From Akkermansia muciniphila (GTDB lineage Bacteria; Verrucomicrobiota; Verrucomicrobiia; Verrucomicrobiales; V1-33), in assembly GCA_945900785.1 (NCBI GenBank), contig CAMDJM010000002.1, positions 45,724 to 109,723 on the forward strand: a stretch of 64,000 bases of DNA, written 5' to 3'. The notes under the pieces are model-generated. The model ran no database searches and was not told the origin of the DNA. It was given only the letters and a program-made list of their open reading frames with translations. Within the stretch, counting starts at the first letter, position 1; each line of letters begins with the position of its first letter. This document shows, piece after piece, positions 10,557 to 20,667 of this stretch. The translations under genes were made by a program, and so were the position numbers.

Positions 10557-11198
10557 ATGACCTCCCGTTCCCTGTTCCACGCGGCTCTCGCGGCTGCTGC
10601 ATTCTCCACTGCCACCGCCCTGCCCGCCTCCGCTCAGGAGATGAAAGTCGGCATCGTGGATATGAAACGCGTCTTCCAAGAATATTTTAAGACCAAGGAC
10701 GCCGAAAAAAAGGTCAACGAGGACAAATCCAAGGCCAAAAAGGAACTGGACGAGCGCAGCGCCAAATACCGCGACCTGATCACCAAATGGAATGATATTG
10801 AAAAAGTCCTCAAGGACAAGCTGGTCAACGAGGAACTGAAAGCCCAGAAACAGAAGGAAGCCCAGGAAATCATCTCCGAAGCCCGCGCCTTGGAACGGGA
10901 CATGGAAGAATTCCGCCGCCGCCGCGAATCCCAGCTCCAGGAGCAGGTCATGCGCATGCGCAAAGGCCTCCTTGAGGACATCAAGAGCCGCGTGGAAGAA
11001 AAAGCCAAGCGCGACAACTACGACCTCGTCTTCGATAAAAGCGGCATGTCCCCCAGCGGCGTCCCCTTCCTCCTTCACAGCAAGGACGCCGTGGACTTCA
11101 GCACCGATGTCATCACCGAGCTGAATAAGAACGCTCCCCCTGAGGAGGCGACTCCCACGACGGCTGAAAAACCCGATAAGGACAAGAAGGCCAAATAA
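10557..11198 (+). CDS. OmpH/Skp family periplasmic chaperone
   Basis: Signal peptide ...ALPASAQE then MKVGIVDMKRVFQEYFKTKDAEKKV...; long coiled coil; precedes lpxD. Confidence 0.85.
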   Translation: MTSRSLFHAALAAAAFSTATALPASAQEMKVGIVDMKRVFQEYFKTKDAEKKVNEDKSKAKKELDERSAKYRDLITKWNDIEKVLKDKLVNEELKAQKQKEAQEIISEARALERDMEEFRRRRESQLQEQVMRMRKGLLEDIKSRVEEKAKRDNYDLVFDKSGMSPSGVPFLLHSKDAVDFSTDVITELNKNAPPEEATPTTAEKPDKDKKAK

Positions 11199-11275
11199 AT
11201 CCGCGTGCTTCCCCCGGAGCACCTGACCGGCAGTGGCCTCTCCGTCCCTGACCGCATTTTCGACAAGGAATCCCT

Positions 11276-12313
11276 GTGGAGCTATCTCTCACCCAACTGG
11301 CCACGCTCACCGGAGCCACGCCGGATCCCGCCCTTCGCCATGACCTCGTGCTCACCGGCTTTGCCGCCCTGAAGGAAGCCCGCCCCGGAGAACTCAGCTT
11401 CTACGGCAACGAGCGCTACCTCCCTGACCTGCGCGCCACCAAAGCCTCCGCTGTGCTGGTGCCCATGGATTTTGCCGGGGAAATCCCCGGGGTCATCCTC
11501 CTGAAAGTAGCCAACCCCTCCGCGTCGTTCGCGGAAGTCGTAAAAGCCGTCGTGCCACCTGCCCGCGTCTTTATCCCAGGAGTGCACCCCTCAGCCGTGA
11601 TCGATGCCACCGCGCAATTTGATCCAGCCACGGTCTGCATTCACGCCGGAGCCCTCATCGGCGCGGGAGTCGTGATCGGCCATGGCACCGAAATTGGAGC
11701 CGGTTGCGTCCTCGGCGATGCCGTGGAGATCGGCGAAAACTGCCTGCTCCATCCGCGGGTCACCCTCTATCATCACACCAGACTCGGCCACCGCGTGGCT
11801 CTCCACGCCGGCGTGGTCATCGGTGCCGATGGCTTCGGCTACGAATTCGTCAACGGCCGCCACCTCAAAATCGACCAGGTTGGCTACGTCCAGATCGACG
11901 ACGACGTGGAAATTGGAGCCAACACCACCATCGACCGCGCCCGGTTTGGCCGCACCTGGATTCGCGAAGGCGCGAAAATCGACAATCAGGTGCAAATTGG
12001 CCACAACGTCACCATCGGCCGACACTGCATCATCGTCGCCCAGGTCGGCATCGCCGGCAGCACCAGCGTCGGAGACTACACCGTCATCGCTGCCCAGGCC
12101 GGCATCGCCGGGCACCTCGACATCGGAGCCCAGCTCGTCATCGGAGCCCGCGCCGGCGTCACCAAATCCATCCTCAAAAAAGGCCAATACATGGGCTACC
12201 CCGCCGGCCCCGCCTCCGAAGTCCGGAAGCAATGGGTCCACATCCGCAAAATCGGCAGCATCCTCGAACGCCTCGCCGCTCTGGAAAAGACCGCTGGACC
12301 CCACGGGAAATAG
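11276..12313 (+). CDS. lpxD: UDP-3-O-acylglucosamine N-acyltransferase
   Basis: GTG start; hexapeptide repeats IGAGVVIGHGTEIGAGCVLGD, HAGVVIGADGFGYEF, IDNQVQIGHNVTIGRHCIIVAQVGIAGST. Confidence 0.95.
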   Translation: MELSLTQLATLTGATPDPALRHDLVLTGFAALKEARPGELSFYGNERYLPDLRATKASAVLVPMDFAGEIPGVILLKVANPSASFAEVVKAVVPPARVFIPGVHPSAVIDATAQFDPATVCIHAGALIGAGVVIGHGTEIGAGCVLGDAVEIGENCLLHPRVTLYHHTRLGHRVALHAGVVIGADGFGYEFVNGRHLKIDQVGYVQIDDDVEIGANTTIDRARFGRTWIREGAKIDNQVQIGHNVTIGRHCIIVAQVGIAGSTSVGDYTVIAAQAGIAGHLDIGAQLVIGARAGVTKSILKKGQYMGYPAGPASEVRKQWVHIRKIGSILERLAALEKTAGPHGK

Positions 12314-12410
12314 CCACCCAGGCGCAAAATGCCAGGCATCAGAAACGGCCTCCAGCTTCCGGCGGCTCACCCGGAACCCGTGAAATTCATCCTGAACACC
12401 GCAGTGGGAA

Positions 12411-12452
12411 ACCACAGATTACAGGCACGAAACACACGGATTACGGATTACC
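12411..12452. repeat. Degenerate short repeats (CAGATTACA / CGGATTACGGATTAC)
   Basis: accacagattacaggcacgaaacacacggattacggattacc. Confidence 0.5.
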
Positions 12453-12647
12453 AATGTTTGAAAAAAATGCTGCCTCAAGCAGCGGGCGGTAATCGCCCCG
12501 GGCATGACGCCGCTGCTGGATCCAGTTGGCAAAGGTAGGATAACTGATCCCCACCGTCCGCACGAAAGCCGCCCCCTTCAGACCGCTGTGCTCAAACTCA
12601 TCCAAAAGCGCTTCGCGCTGTTCCCGGCTGTAATGGACACGCCCCAT
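12441..12647 (-). mobile_element. Remnant IS66/IS3-type transposase accessory (helix-turn-helix) ORF
   Basis: MGRVHYSREQREALLDEFEHSGLKGAAFVRTVGISYPTFANWIQQRRH; no TnpB/TnpC partner nearby. Confidence 0.6.
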
Positions 12648-13053
12648 GGCATCGCGTTTCAGTAGCAGCAGCCATGGGCTTGAAATAAGCGGCTTCCTCC
12701 GTCTCCGTCTTTGGCCGGGCGAATAGGTAACCTGACTTCCAAAGCTTTAGATTCGACCCCTTGGCTGGCACCTGGTATCCCGCTTTGCCAACAATGAGGA
12801 CCCGTCGTAAACGGGGTTCCATCACTGCTGGGTGCGTCAGGCATGTCATTGATCCCTGCCGCCTGGTAGGGGCCCACTGGGGTCTTCATCGGAGGCAGCC
12901 GGATCCATGCCTAGTCAACCGCATTGGAGGATTCGAAGGGCATTGTCGATTGATCCGGCAGGGGAATGGGAATGGTGTCCACCGCAGCGTAAAACCGCCG
13001 GGCTGGCGCGCTGTCAGGCTGACCCGGTAACGGCCCACGCACACCATTCAACT

Positions 13054-13974
13054 CTAACGAAACGCCCCCTGCTTGGTCTGGATTTCCTCATTCAGTTTCT
13101 GAATCTGCTCCCTGGCGGCGTTGATCTGATTGGAGATCGCTTCGACTGCTGCCCCTGCAGCGTCGCGTTTCACGTTATGACTGCTGCTGTTGCCTTTGGC
13201 CAGAGCCAGTTGATGCTTGTAGGCATATTCCTGCTGAATTTTAAATTGATTGGCACGGGACCGTTCTGCCTCAATGATTTTCCGTTCCAACACTTTGATT
13301 CTAGCAACAGCATCATTGACATCTTCACGCTTCACGCTGTCCCGGTGTTCCTCCTGGGCCTGCTCGATGGTTTTAACGGGTGTTTCAGGCACTGCCACCA
13401 CCTCCTCATCCGGCTTGCCCGACAAATCGGAAGATAATTTGGGATTCCACCCCAGGGCCAAGCGCCCGAACCAGTCCGGAGGCATATTGTCCGCAGGGAT
13501 GCGTGCGATGCCTTCTGCATGCTCCAAAATAGCGATTTGTTCCTTCATTTCCTTGAAGCGGGCGCTTTTTAAGCGCTTTCCATCGTTGAGAACCAACTCC
13601 GGAATCACTTGGTCCATGGTCTTCTGCCTAACTTCTTCGATATCCTTGGCAAAGGCCGCCCGTGTTTTTGTCCAGGCATCCCTCAAGACTGTGACTTCGA
13701 TTAGAGCCTTGGCGTTTTGTTCCTCCTGCTGCTGAAGTTTGAACTCCGATTCCCTGATGAAGGTGGCCCGGGCTTGTGCCGATGCAAAGGACGCCTTGCG
13801 TTCTGTGAGGGTTTTCTGCCGGGTTTCCAATACCGATTGTTCGGAACTGAATTCATTTTTAGCTTTTAGCAGATCACTTTTGATCACTTCGCGTTCTATG
13901 GAATAGATGACAATAGCACCAAAAGTGACGATTACGACGGCCACCGTTGCCCAGGCTGTAGTGCTAATTTCCAT
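13054..13974 (-). CDS. N-terminally membrane-anchored coiled-coil protein, unknown function
   Basis: TM helix TTAWATVAVVIVTFGAIVIYSI followed by long K/E/A/Q-rich coiled coil. Confidence 0.7.
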   Translation of the reverse strand: MEISTTAWATVAVVIVTFGAIVIYSIEREVIKSDLLKAKNEFSSEQSVLETRQKTLTERKASFASAQARATFIRESEFKLQQQEEQNAKALIEVTVLRDAWTKTRAAFAKDIEEVRQKTMDQVIPELVLNDGKRLKSARFKEMKEQIAILEHAEGIARIPADNMPPDWFGRLALGWNPKLSSDLSGKPDEEVVAVPETPVKTIEQAQEEHRDSVKREDVNDAVARIKVLERKIIEAERSRANQFKIQQEYAYKHQLALAKGNSSSHNVKRDAAGAAVEAISNQINAAREQIQKLNEEIQTKQGAFR

Positions 13975-13998
13975 ACGGGGAGAAGCTGCGGACAGAGT

Positions 13999-14361
13999 TC
14001 AAGGTTTAAGATACTTTTTGGCAAATTCAGCTTGCTGTTTTGCCAACTGGCTATTGGCGGACTTCAGCCCCTCCACCAATTTTTGCAGCCGCTCCGATTC
14101 GACTTGGATTTCCTTCTCTTTAACGCTGCGGACTGCAACCGCATCCGGACCGGTGATATCGTCTTTTTCGACGTCCCGTATGTTTTGCTGCACGGCTTCA
14201 ATTTCAGCAGCGATAGGACCTGCTTCCTTACGGACCACTTCTGCTTTGGCCCGGAACTCCCTGGCCAGAGCGACCTCGTCCCTGCTACTGCAGGCGGGCA
14301 AGGCCGACGAGCATAATGCCCAAACAAGGAATACCCGGAAAGCTGACTGATGAACCATCAT
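13999..14361 (-). CDS. Small coiled-coil lipoprotein, unknown function
   Basis: Signal with lipobox ALPAC|SS, then helical EIEAVQQNIRDVEKD...LKSANSQLAKQQAEFAKKYLKP. Confidence 0.65.
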   Translation of the reverse strand: MMVHQSAFRVFLVWALCSSALPACSSRDEVALAREFRAKAEVVRKEAGPIAAEIEAVQQNIRDVEKDDITGPDAVAVRSVKEKEIQVESERLQKLVEGLKSANSQLAKQQAEFAKKYLKP

Positions 14362-14600
14362 AACGCCCGAGCGGTTATCGATTTCAGTGGCCCAGTCAAG
14401 TCAGAATCTGTGAAACTGACTGAACTTCCCGGCTCTCAATTTTATAATAACCTCACAGTGCCCCCGCTCCTTCTGCCAGGCTCCGGCCTCCCTGCGATTT
14501 CCCCACCACAACACCCGGACCCCGGCGGCTTTATCGAGGATAAAGAGGATGCATTGACAGCAGGCGGGGCCACGGGCCATCCTGAGGGCTGCTGCACCTT

Positions 14601-15521
14601 ATGCCCGGAATTCCTGAACCCTTGCCTCCTGCTCCGTCCCGGTGGTCACTGTATGGGGATGTGCCGTGGCGGCTGCTGATGGGTGGGGTGCGGGCCTGCC
14701 CTTCGTGGTTGGAAATGCCCCATATTGCGGGATGGAGTCTGCTGGTTTTTCTGCTGGCAGGATCCCAGCGCCGGGCGGTGCTGGGGAATCTTAAAGCGCT
14801 CCTGCCGGGGCATTCCCGACCGGCCCGGGTTTGGCTGGCGTGGCGCACGTTTTACCAGTTTGCCCGGGCAGCGGTGGATGGCATCCGCTTCCAACAAGGG
14901 GGCCGGGTGCTGGCCTGGGAGGTGGAAGGTCTGGAACACTTTGAGGCGGCTGCGGCCCAGGAGAGGCCGGTGATGTTGTGCACGGCCCATATGGGAAGTT
15001 ATGACAGTGCTGCCGCATTTTTTGCGGAAAAGATGGAGCGGCATTTCTTTGCGGTGCGTCTACCGGAGCGGCACCCGCAACTGCAGCGGCTGCGGGAAGA
15101 GGGACTGCGGCGCATGGAACACGGCAGCTACACGGCCTTGTATAACTCCAGCGAGAGCGTGCTCGCCGTGGAGCTGCTCCGGGCTCTGCAACGGCGGGAT
15201 TGGGTGGCCCTGCAGGCCGACCGCGCGCTAGCGGGCCTGACGGTGCTGCCCTTGCCGGACGGAGCTAAAACGTGGCTCCTGCCCAAAGGCCCCTTCGCTC
15301 TGGCAACGGCTTCGGGAGCCTGCTGCCTCCCAGCTTTTGTCAGAAGACTCGGGCACCGCCGCTACCGGGTGTCTTTTCACCCGGCCCTTTTGCCGGAGCA
15401 TGGCATCCCGCGCGCCGCAGCTGCCGAGGCACTGGCGGCCCGCTGGACGGCTTTGTTGGAAATGGTGATTATTTCCCACCCTGATCAGTGGTTGGTCTTC
15501 GAGCCCGCTTTTGCGCCATGA
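14601..15521 (+). CDS. LpxL/HtrB-like lysophospholipid/lauroyl acyltransferase
   Basis: RRAVLGNLKALLPG, VMLCTAHMGSYDSAAAFF (H-x4-D acyltransferase-like), ALQADRALAGLTVLPLPDGAKTWLLPKGPFALATASGA. Confidence 0.8.
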   Translation: MPGIPEPLPPAPSRWSLYGDVPWRLLMGGVRACPSWLEMPHIAGWSLLVFLLAGSQRRAVLGNLKALLPGHSRPARVWLAWRTFYQFARAAVDGIRFQQGGRVLAWEVEGLEHFEAAAAQERPVMLCTAHMGSYDSAAAFFAEKMERHFFAVRLPERHPQLQRLREEGLRRMEHGSYTALYNSSESVLAVELLRALQRRDWVALQADRALAGLTVLPLPDGAKTWLLPKGPFALATASGACCLPAFVRRLGHRRYRVSFHPALLPEHGIPRAAAAEALAARWTALLEMVIISHPDQWLVFEPAFAP

Positions 15522-15976
15522 CCCCACGCGCCTTGACTCCCCTGTTCCGCTGTCTGGAACGCTGCTTTCCAGCGGGGCTCCCGCAGGGCGTTTCCCCCTA
15601 CCCTGCCCCGGTCAGTGGAAACCACTCCGGGGAAGCGTGGTTTCTCGCGATAGCAACGATACTGCTCACGGGCACCTGGGCCGTGCCAGTTACCGTTGGG
15701 ATCCCGGCCCTTTGGTTGCGCCTGCCCCTGATTGCCCTGATTCTGTTCTTTCTGCCACACCTGATCATGGCCCTGATTGCCCTGGTTAGTCCCTGGTTCG
15801 CCGGGAAATATGGCAGCCGCGAAATGGCTCAGGATTGGGGTTGCCTCATTTTCATGACGTTGTATGCCGCCGCGCAGTGCCGTGGGGGTGGCTGGGTTTC
15901 CTGGGTGTGTGTATCGTGGCTTTCTTTTTCCGTGCTGAATCTTTTGCTTTGGCTGGGGCGAAAATGGCTGTCCTGA
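15518..15976 (+). CDS. Small hypothetical membrane protein, translationally coupled
   Basis: ATGA overlap with the acyltransferase stop; three hydrophobic segments. Confidence 0.6.
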   Translation: MTPRALTPLFRCLERCFPAGLPQGVSPYPAPVSGNHSGEAWFLAIATILLTGTWAVPVTVGIPALWLRLPLIALILFFLPHLIMALIALVSPWFAGKYGSREMAQDWGCLIFMTLYAAAQCRGGGWVSWVCVSWLSFSVLNLLLWLGRKWLS

Positions 15977-15986
15977 TCCCTCTGCC

Positions 15987-16742
15987 ATGCTGACCGTGCC
16001 CCGCCTCCAAACCGCTCTGGTGCTATTTCATCTGGCCGCCCTGAGCGTGGGCTGGCTGCTTGGCTGGGAGGCTGGACTGCTGGCCATGGCAGGCGTCCAC
16101 CTGCCGCTTCTGGCAATCACGCTGTGGACCGGCTCCACGCCCTTTTGCCTGGCCCTGCAGTCCTGTCCCATCCCGGGGCGCTCAATCGTGTTGACGATCG
16201 ATGATGGTCCCTGCGCGGATACTCCCGGGATGCTGGCGATCCTGGCGCAGTATCAGGCGAAGGCGGTCTTTTTCGTCATTGGGCAACGGGCGGCCTCACA
16301 TCCGGAGTGGATCCACCAAATAACCTCTGCGGGTCACGAGGTGGCCAACCACACCCTGACGCATCCAGCCGGGCAGTTTTGGGCGTGGGGACCCACTGCC
16401 CAACGATGGGAGATTTCCGAAACCAACCGGATCCTGACAGAAGCAGCAGGTCATTCCCCTGCCTGGTTCCGGGCCCCAGCGGGCTACCGCAATCCATTTA
16501 CCGGCGCCATCCTGCAGGAACTGGGGCTGCAATACCTCGGCTGGTCCCGCCGGGCCTTTGATACCCGCCGGTCAGATGTGGCGAAAATGGTCAAACGGCT
16601 GTGCCACCGACTGCAGCCCGGGGCCGTGCTGCTGATCCACCAGGGACATCCGCACAGTATAAAGCTGCTGGAGGAGTTATTGAAGACGCTGGCTGCAGAA
16701 AACTGGATCACCCACCTGCCCGCCGGCACGGATAAAAGTTGA
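15987..16742 (+). CDS. Polysaccharide deacetylase (NodB homology)
   Basis: SIVLTIDDGPCADTPGMLAIL, GHEVANHTLTHP, WFRAPAGYRNPF, LLIHQGH. Confidence 0.92.
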   Translation: MLTVPRLQTALVLFHLAALSVGWLLGWEAGLLAMAGVHLPLLAITLWTGSTPFCLALQSCPIPGRSIVLTIDDGPCADTPGMLAILAQYQAKAVFFVIGQRAASHPEWIHQITSAGHEVANHTLTHPAGQFWAWGPTAQRWEISETNRILTEAAGHSPAWFRAPAGYRNPFTGAILQELGLQYLGWSRRAFDTRRSDVAKMVKRLCHRLQPGAVLLIHQGHPHSIKLLEELLKTLAAENWITHLPAGTDKS

Positions 16743-16802
16743 CGCCGCCGCTGCTGTTTCCACACCGCCATCAGGAAAGCGCTCAAATCCACCAGGGTCC
16801 CC

Positions 16803-17621
16803 TTAAGCTTTAAGCAAAGCTACATCCTGCATCGGCGGCGTCAGGCGGGTCCGCGGCGTCAGGATTTCCGGCCCATCTGCGGTAATGAGAACCGTATGTT
16901 CGAAATGGGAACTGGGCATCCCATCGCGGGTCACGGCGGTCCAGCGGTCGGCCAACACTTCGACTTCTCCGGTGCCCATGTTCACCATTGGCTCGATAGC
17001 GATAACCATACCAGGTTCAAGGCGGGTCCTGATTTTCCCGGAATCGAAATTCGGCACCTCAGGTTTTTCATGGAGTTTCCGGCCGAGGCCATGTCCAACA
17101 AATTGCTTCACCACGGTAAACCCGAAGCGTTTGACCAGGGCTTCGACACTGCCGCAAACTTTCCGCAGCATTTCCCCGGGCTGAGCCAGAGCAATGGCCG
17201 CATGGAGGGATTCTTCCGTGGCCCGGAGCAGTTGGTGCACCTCAGGGCGGATGGCGCCGACGGGCACGCTGGTGGCGTTGTCGCCGATCCAGCCGTTTTT
17301 CACAATGCCGACATCGATTTTGACGATGTCCCCATTTTGAATAATCCGGCGGGGCCGGCCAATGCCATGCACGACTTCCTGGTTAAGGGAGATACAAATC
17401 TGGCCCGGAAAACCGCGGTAATTGAGGAAGGCGCTGCGGCAGCCGGCATCGGTCATGAACTGGGCTGCGGCGGCGTCAATTTCACCCGTGCTGATGCCAG
17501 GGCGGACCAATGAAACGGTCTTCAACAGCACGGCGGCGGCGGTATGACCCGCTTCCCTCAGTCCGTCCAGCTCGGCTCCCTTGCGCAGGGCAATTCCACT
17601 TTGAGCATTACTACGCTTCAT
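16803..17621 (-). CDS. map: Type I methionine aminopeptidase
   Basis: GAELDGLREAGHTAA, NYRGFPGQICISLNQEVVHGI, KIDVGIVKNGWIGD, FVGHGLGRKLHEKPEVPN, EPGMVIAIEPMV. Confidence 0.96.
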   Translation of the reverse strand: MKRSNAQSGIALRKGAELDGLREAGHTAAAVLLKTVSLVRPGISTGEIDAAAAQFMTDAGCRSAFLNYRGFPGQICISLNQEVVHGIGRPRRIIQNGDIVKIDVGIVKNGWIGDNATSVPVGAIRPEVHQLLRATEESLHAAIALAQPGEMLRKVCGSVEALVKRFGFTVVKQFVGHGLGRKLHEKPEVPNFDSGKIRTRLEPGMVIAIEPMVNMGTGEVEVLADRWTAVTRDGMPSSHFEHTVLITADGPEILTPRTRLTPPMQDVALLKA

Positions 17622-17630
17622 ACCTTGGGA

Positions 17631-19133
17631 TCAACCGAGTGACTTCCGGTAAATCGAGGTGCTGATAGCGATCAGAATGAGCAGACCCAGAATCACCCAG
17701 ATCCAGACCAGCTTGGAGGCTTCAGCCAATTGCCCTTCACGGGAAGTGCCGTCACCTTCATAACGGCTCTTCAGACGACCGCGTTTGAGGAATCCATCAT
17801 AGTTTTGCTGGATGAGATGGGTTTCCACCTGGCGCATGACATCCAGCAGCACTCCCACAATGATCAGGATGCTCGTGCCGCCAAAAAATTGGGCGGTGTT
17901 TGGATCCACTTTCCAGTAGTAGCTCATCATCTGAGGGACGATTGCGACCAGGCAAAGGAAGATGGCACCGGCAAAGGTGAGCTTGCTCATCGTATAGTCG
18001 AGAAAATCTGCCGTAGGCTTGCCAGGACGAATCCCGGGAATGTAGCCGCCGTTGGATTTCAGGTCCTCGGAGATCTGGGTGGGCTGGAACATCGTGGCAA
18101 CCCAGAAGTAGGCGAAAAAGAAAATCAGGATACAGTAGATGCCCCAGTGGAGCGGCCCTTGCTGGTTCATCACCTCATAGAAGCGGTTTGCCCATTCGGC
18201 GTTGGGGAAAAGCCAGTGCAGGATCAGCGCAGGGAAGGAAATGATGGCGGAAGCGAAGATGATCGGCATGACGCCGGAGTAGTTCAGCTTGATGGGAAGG
18301 TGGGTGGATTGGCCACCCATCACCTTGCGGCCAACCATGCGCTTGGCGTAGTTGACGGCAATTTTGCGGACAGCCTGGGTCAGGATAATGATGGAAGCGA
18401 TGGAAAGGAAGAACAGGATCACCAGACCCACAAAGAGAGCCGCTTTCAGGGGCTCGCCAGGTTTGATATAATTGGTGAATGTGCCCACGAGGGCATTCGG
18501 CAATGCGGAAAGGATGTTCACACAGATAATGAGTGAGGTGCCATTTCCGATTCCACGCTCCGTAATTTGTTCCCCCAACCACATGAGGAAGAGACACCCT
18601 GCCGTCATCACCGTAACAGCCATGAAGTAGAAGCTCAGGCCGGGATTGGCCACGAGTTCGAACCCACCCTTTTTCAGATAATCGTCCATCCCCTGGAGCA
18701 GCGGGTTGCTGGATGGGATAACGAGACCTTTGGCAAGGAGATAGCCTTGAATCAGGCACAGGAAAATCGTGAGATAACGGGTATATTGGGTGATCTTTTG
18801 GCGACCTCCGGTTTCCCGTGAAATTTTGCTCAGTCTGGGCACCACCGCCGTCAGCAGTTGCACCATGATGGAGGCACTGATGTATGGCATGATTCCCAGT
18901 CCAAAGATGGCGCAAGCCCCGATGGCGCCACCACTGAAGGCGTTGATCAGCGTGGCGACGGCATTGGAGGAAGCGGATCCCGCAGTATCAAGATAGCCCT
19001 GAACAACCGTAGGATCAACGCCCGGCAGGGTAATAGCGGCCCCGATCCTGACGACGGCCAACATGGCAAAAGTGAAGAGGATCCGGGAACGGAGATCCGG
19101 TATCTTGAAAATATTTCGGAAGGCGGAAATCAT
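17631..19133 (-). CDS. secY: Preprotein translocase subunit SecY
   Basis: LRSRILFTFAMLAVVRIGAAITLPGVD, GLGIMPYISASIMVQLL, GNGTSLIICVNI, PIKLNYSGVMPIIFASAII. Confidence 0.97.
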   Translation of the reverse strand: MISAFRNIFKIPDLRSRILFTFAMLAVVRIGAAITLPGVDPTVVQGYLDTAGSASSNAVATLINAFSGGAIGACAIFGLGIMPYISASIMVQLLTAVVPRLSKISRETGGRQKITQYTRYLTIFLCLIQGYLLAKGLVIPSSNPLLQGMDDYLKKGGFELVANPGLSFYFMAVTVMTAGCLFLMWLGEQITERGIGNGTSLIICVNILSALPNALVGTFTNYIKPGEPLKAALFVGLVILFFLSIASIIILTQAVRKIAVNYAKRMVGRKVMGGQSTHLPIKLNYSGVMPIIFASAIISFPALILHWLFPNAEWANRFYEVMNQQGPLHWGIYCILIFFFAYFWVATMFQPTQISEDLKSNGGYIPGIRPGKPTADFLDYTMSKLTFAGAIFLCLVAIVPQMMSYYWKVDPNTAQFFGGTSILIIVGVLLDVMRQVETHLIQQNYDGFLKRGRLKSRYEGDGTSREGQLAEASKLVWIWVILGLLILIAISTSIYRKSLG

Positions 19134-19236
19134 GAGGAGCAGGGAGCAGGGAAGAGGGGCCGGAGCGGGCGAAGCGTGGGAGCGTAAAGAAGCGGGCGCA
19201 ACAGAGGTTGCGCCCGCTCCGATAAATTTATTTCAA

Positions 19237-19692
19237 CTATTTCGCAGCGGGCGTCGTGACAGTTCCACCGGCAGCCTCGATCTTGGCTTTGGCGGAGGCA
19301 CTGATACGGTCCACATTGACAGTGAACTTCTTGGTGATTTCACCAAAGCCGAGGATTTTTACCCCATCCCAGCGTCCTTTGACGAGGTTGGCCTCGCGCA
19401 GGGTGACTTCGTTGATTTCATCTCCATCTTCGAAGACTTCCTCAAGGGTGCTGACATTCAGGCTGGCCCAGTTGTAGCAGAAGGCAGCGTTGTTGAAGCC
19501 TTTCTTGGGCAAGCGACGGTAGATTGGCATCTGGCCGCCTTCAAAACCGTGACGCACGGTTCCGCCAGCACGGGCCTTTTGGCCCTTGTGGCCCTTGCCG
19601 CTGGTTTTGCCGTGGCCGGAGCTTTCACCGCAGCCGAGGCGCTTGATGCGGTGTTTGGACCCCACATTGGGAGAGAGTGTATCGAGACGCAT
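19237..19692 (-). CDS. rplO: 50S ribosomal protein L15
   Basis: KRLGCGESSGHGKTSGKGHKGQKARAGG...FEGGQMPIYRRLPKKGF. Confidence 0.97.
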   Translation of the reverse strand: MRLDTLSPNVGSKHRIKRLGCGESSGHGKTSGKGHKGQKARAGGTVRHGFEGGQMPIYRRLPKKGFNNAAFCYNWASLNVSTLEEVFEDGDEINEVTLREANLVKGRWDGVKILGFGEITKKFTVNVDRISASAKAKIEAAGGTVTTPAAK

Positions 19693-19741
19693 AGGACAGA
19701 AATTTTAAGTGTGATCCGGCGGGGCCGGAGTGCTGGACGGA

Positions 19742-20263
19742 TTAGGCTTTTTCAGATTTAAACTTGCCGCGTGCCTTGAGCATTTGCTCGCGGGTGCGCA
19801 TCTGGGTCAGAGCGCTGAGGGTGGCCTTGACTACGTTGGCTGGGTTTTTGGAACCGAGGCTTTTCGCGAGGATGTCACGGACGCCGGCGGCTTCCACCAC
19901 GGCGCGGACGGCTCCACCCGCGATGATGCCCGTTCCCGGGCTGGCTGGCTTAAGAAGCACCCGGCCGCCACCACTTTCCCCGACCACTTCATGGGGAACG
20001 GTATTCTCCCGCAGGTTGACGGTAACCATATGTTTGCGGGAGTCTTCACTGGCTTTTTTGATGGCATCGGAGACTTCATTGGCTTTGCCAAATCCGAAAC
20101 CCACTTTGCCCTGCCGGTCGCCGGCGACGACCAAGGCGCTGAAGCTGAAGCGGCGACCGCCCTTCACTACTTTCGCGCATCGGTTGATGAACACCACTTT
20201 TTCGGTGACTTCGGCTTTGCCGCCATCGGATTGTCCGGAATTTGTAACAGTATCAGTTGCCAT
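19742..20263 (-). CDS. rpsE: 30S ribosomal protein S5
   Basis: [44 protein letters not shown]. Confidence 0.97.
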   Translation of the reverse strand: MATDTVTNSGQSDGGKAEVTEKVVFINRCAKVVKGGRRFSFSALVVAGDRQGKVGFGFGKANEVSDAIKKASEDSRKHMVTVNLRENTVPHEVVGESGGGRVLLKPASPGTGIIAGGAVRAVVEAAGVRDILAKSLGSKNPANVVKATLSALTQMRTREQMLKARGKFKSEKA

Positions 20264-20274
20264 GCGTCAGGATT

Positions 20275-20628
20275 TTAGAATTTAAGACCACCTTCACGGG
20301 CGGCGTCGGCAAGGGCTTTGACCTTGCCATGATAGAAGTGACCGCCGCGGTCGAAGACCACGCTTTCAACGGAAATCGCCCTGGCGCGCTCGGCGATCAA
20401 CTGGCCGACCTTGAGGGCGGTTTCAGCGTTGGCTTTGGAGGCGTCGACGGCTTCGTCCATGGTGCTGGCAGAGGCGATGGTTTTGCCGCTGATGTCATCG
20501 ATCAGCTGGGCATAGACGTTTTTATTGGAGAAGTGGACAGCGAGGCGGGGGCGGGCCGCAGTGCCGGACACTTTGCGGCGAATGCGTGTGTGGACGCGGC
20601 GCCGGGCTTCTTTACGATTAACCTTCAT
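20275..20628 (-). CDS. rplR: 50S ribosomal protein L18
   Basis: RVHTRIRRKVSGTAARPRLAVHFSNKNVYAQLIDD...VVFDRGGHFYHGKVKALADAAREGGL. Confidence 0.96.
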   Translation of the reverse strand: MKVNRKEARRRVHTRIRRKVSGTAARPRLAVHFSNKNVYAQLIDDISGKTIASASTMDEAVDASKANAETALKVGQLIAERARAISVESVVFDRGGHFYHGKVKALADAAREGGLKF

Positions 20629-20667
20629 GATTTGAAATGGGTTGGGAATTGTGGTGAAACGTTCACC

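Noticed and set aside
17730-18536. 268-aa plus-strand ORF
   Set aside because: Antisense shadow of secY
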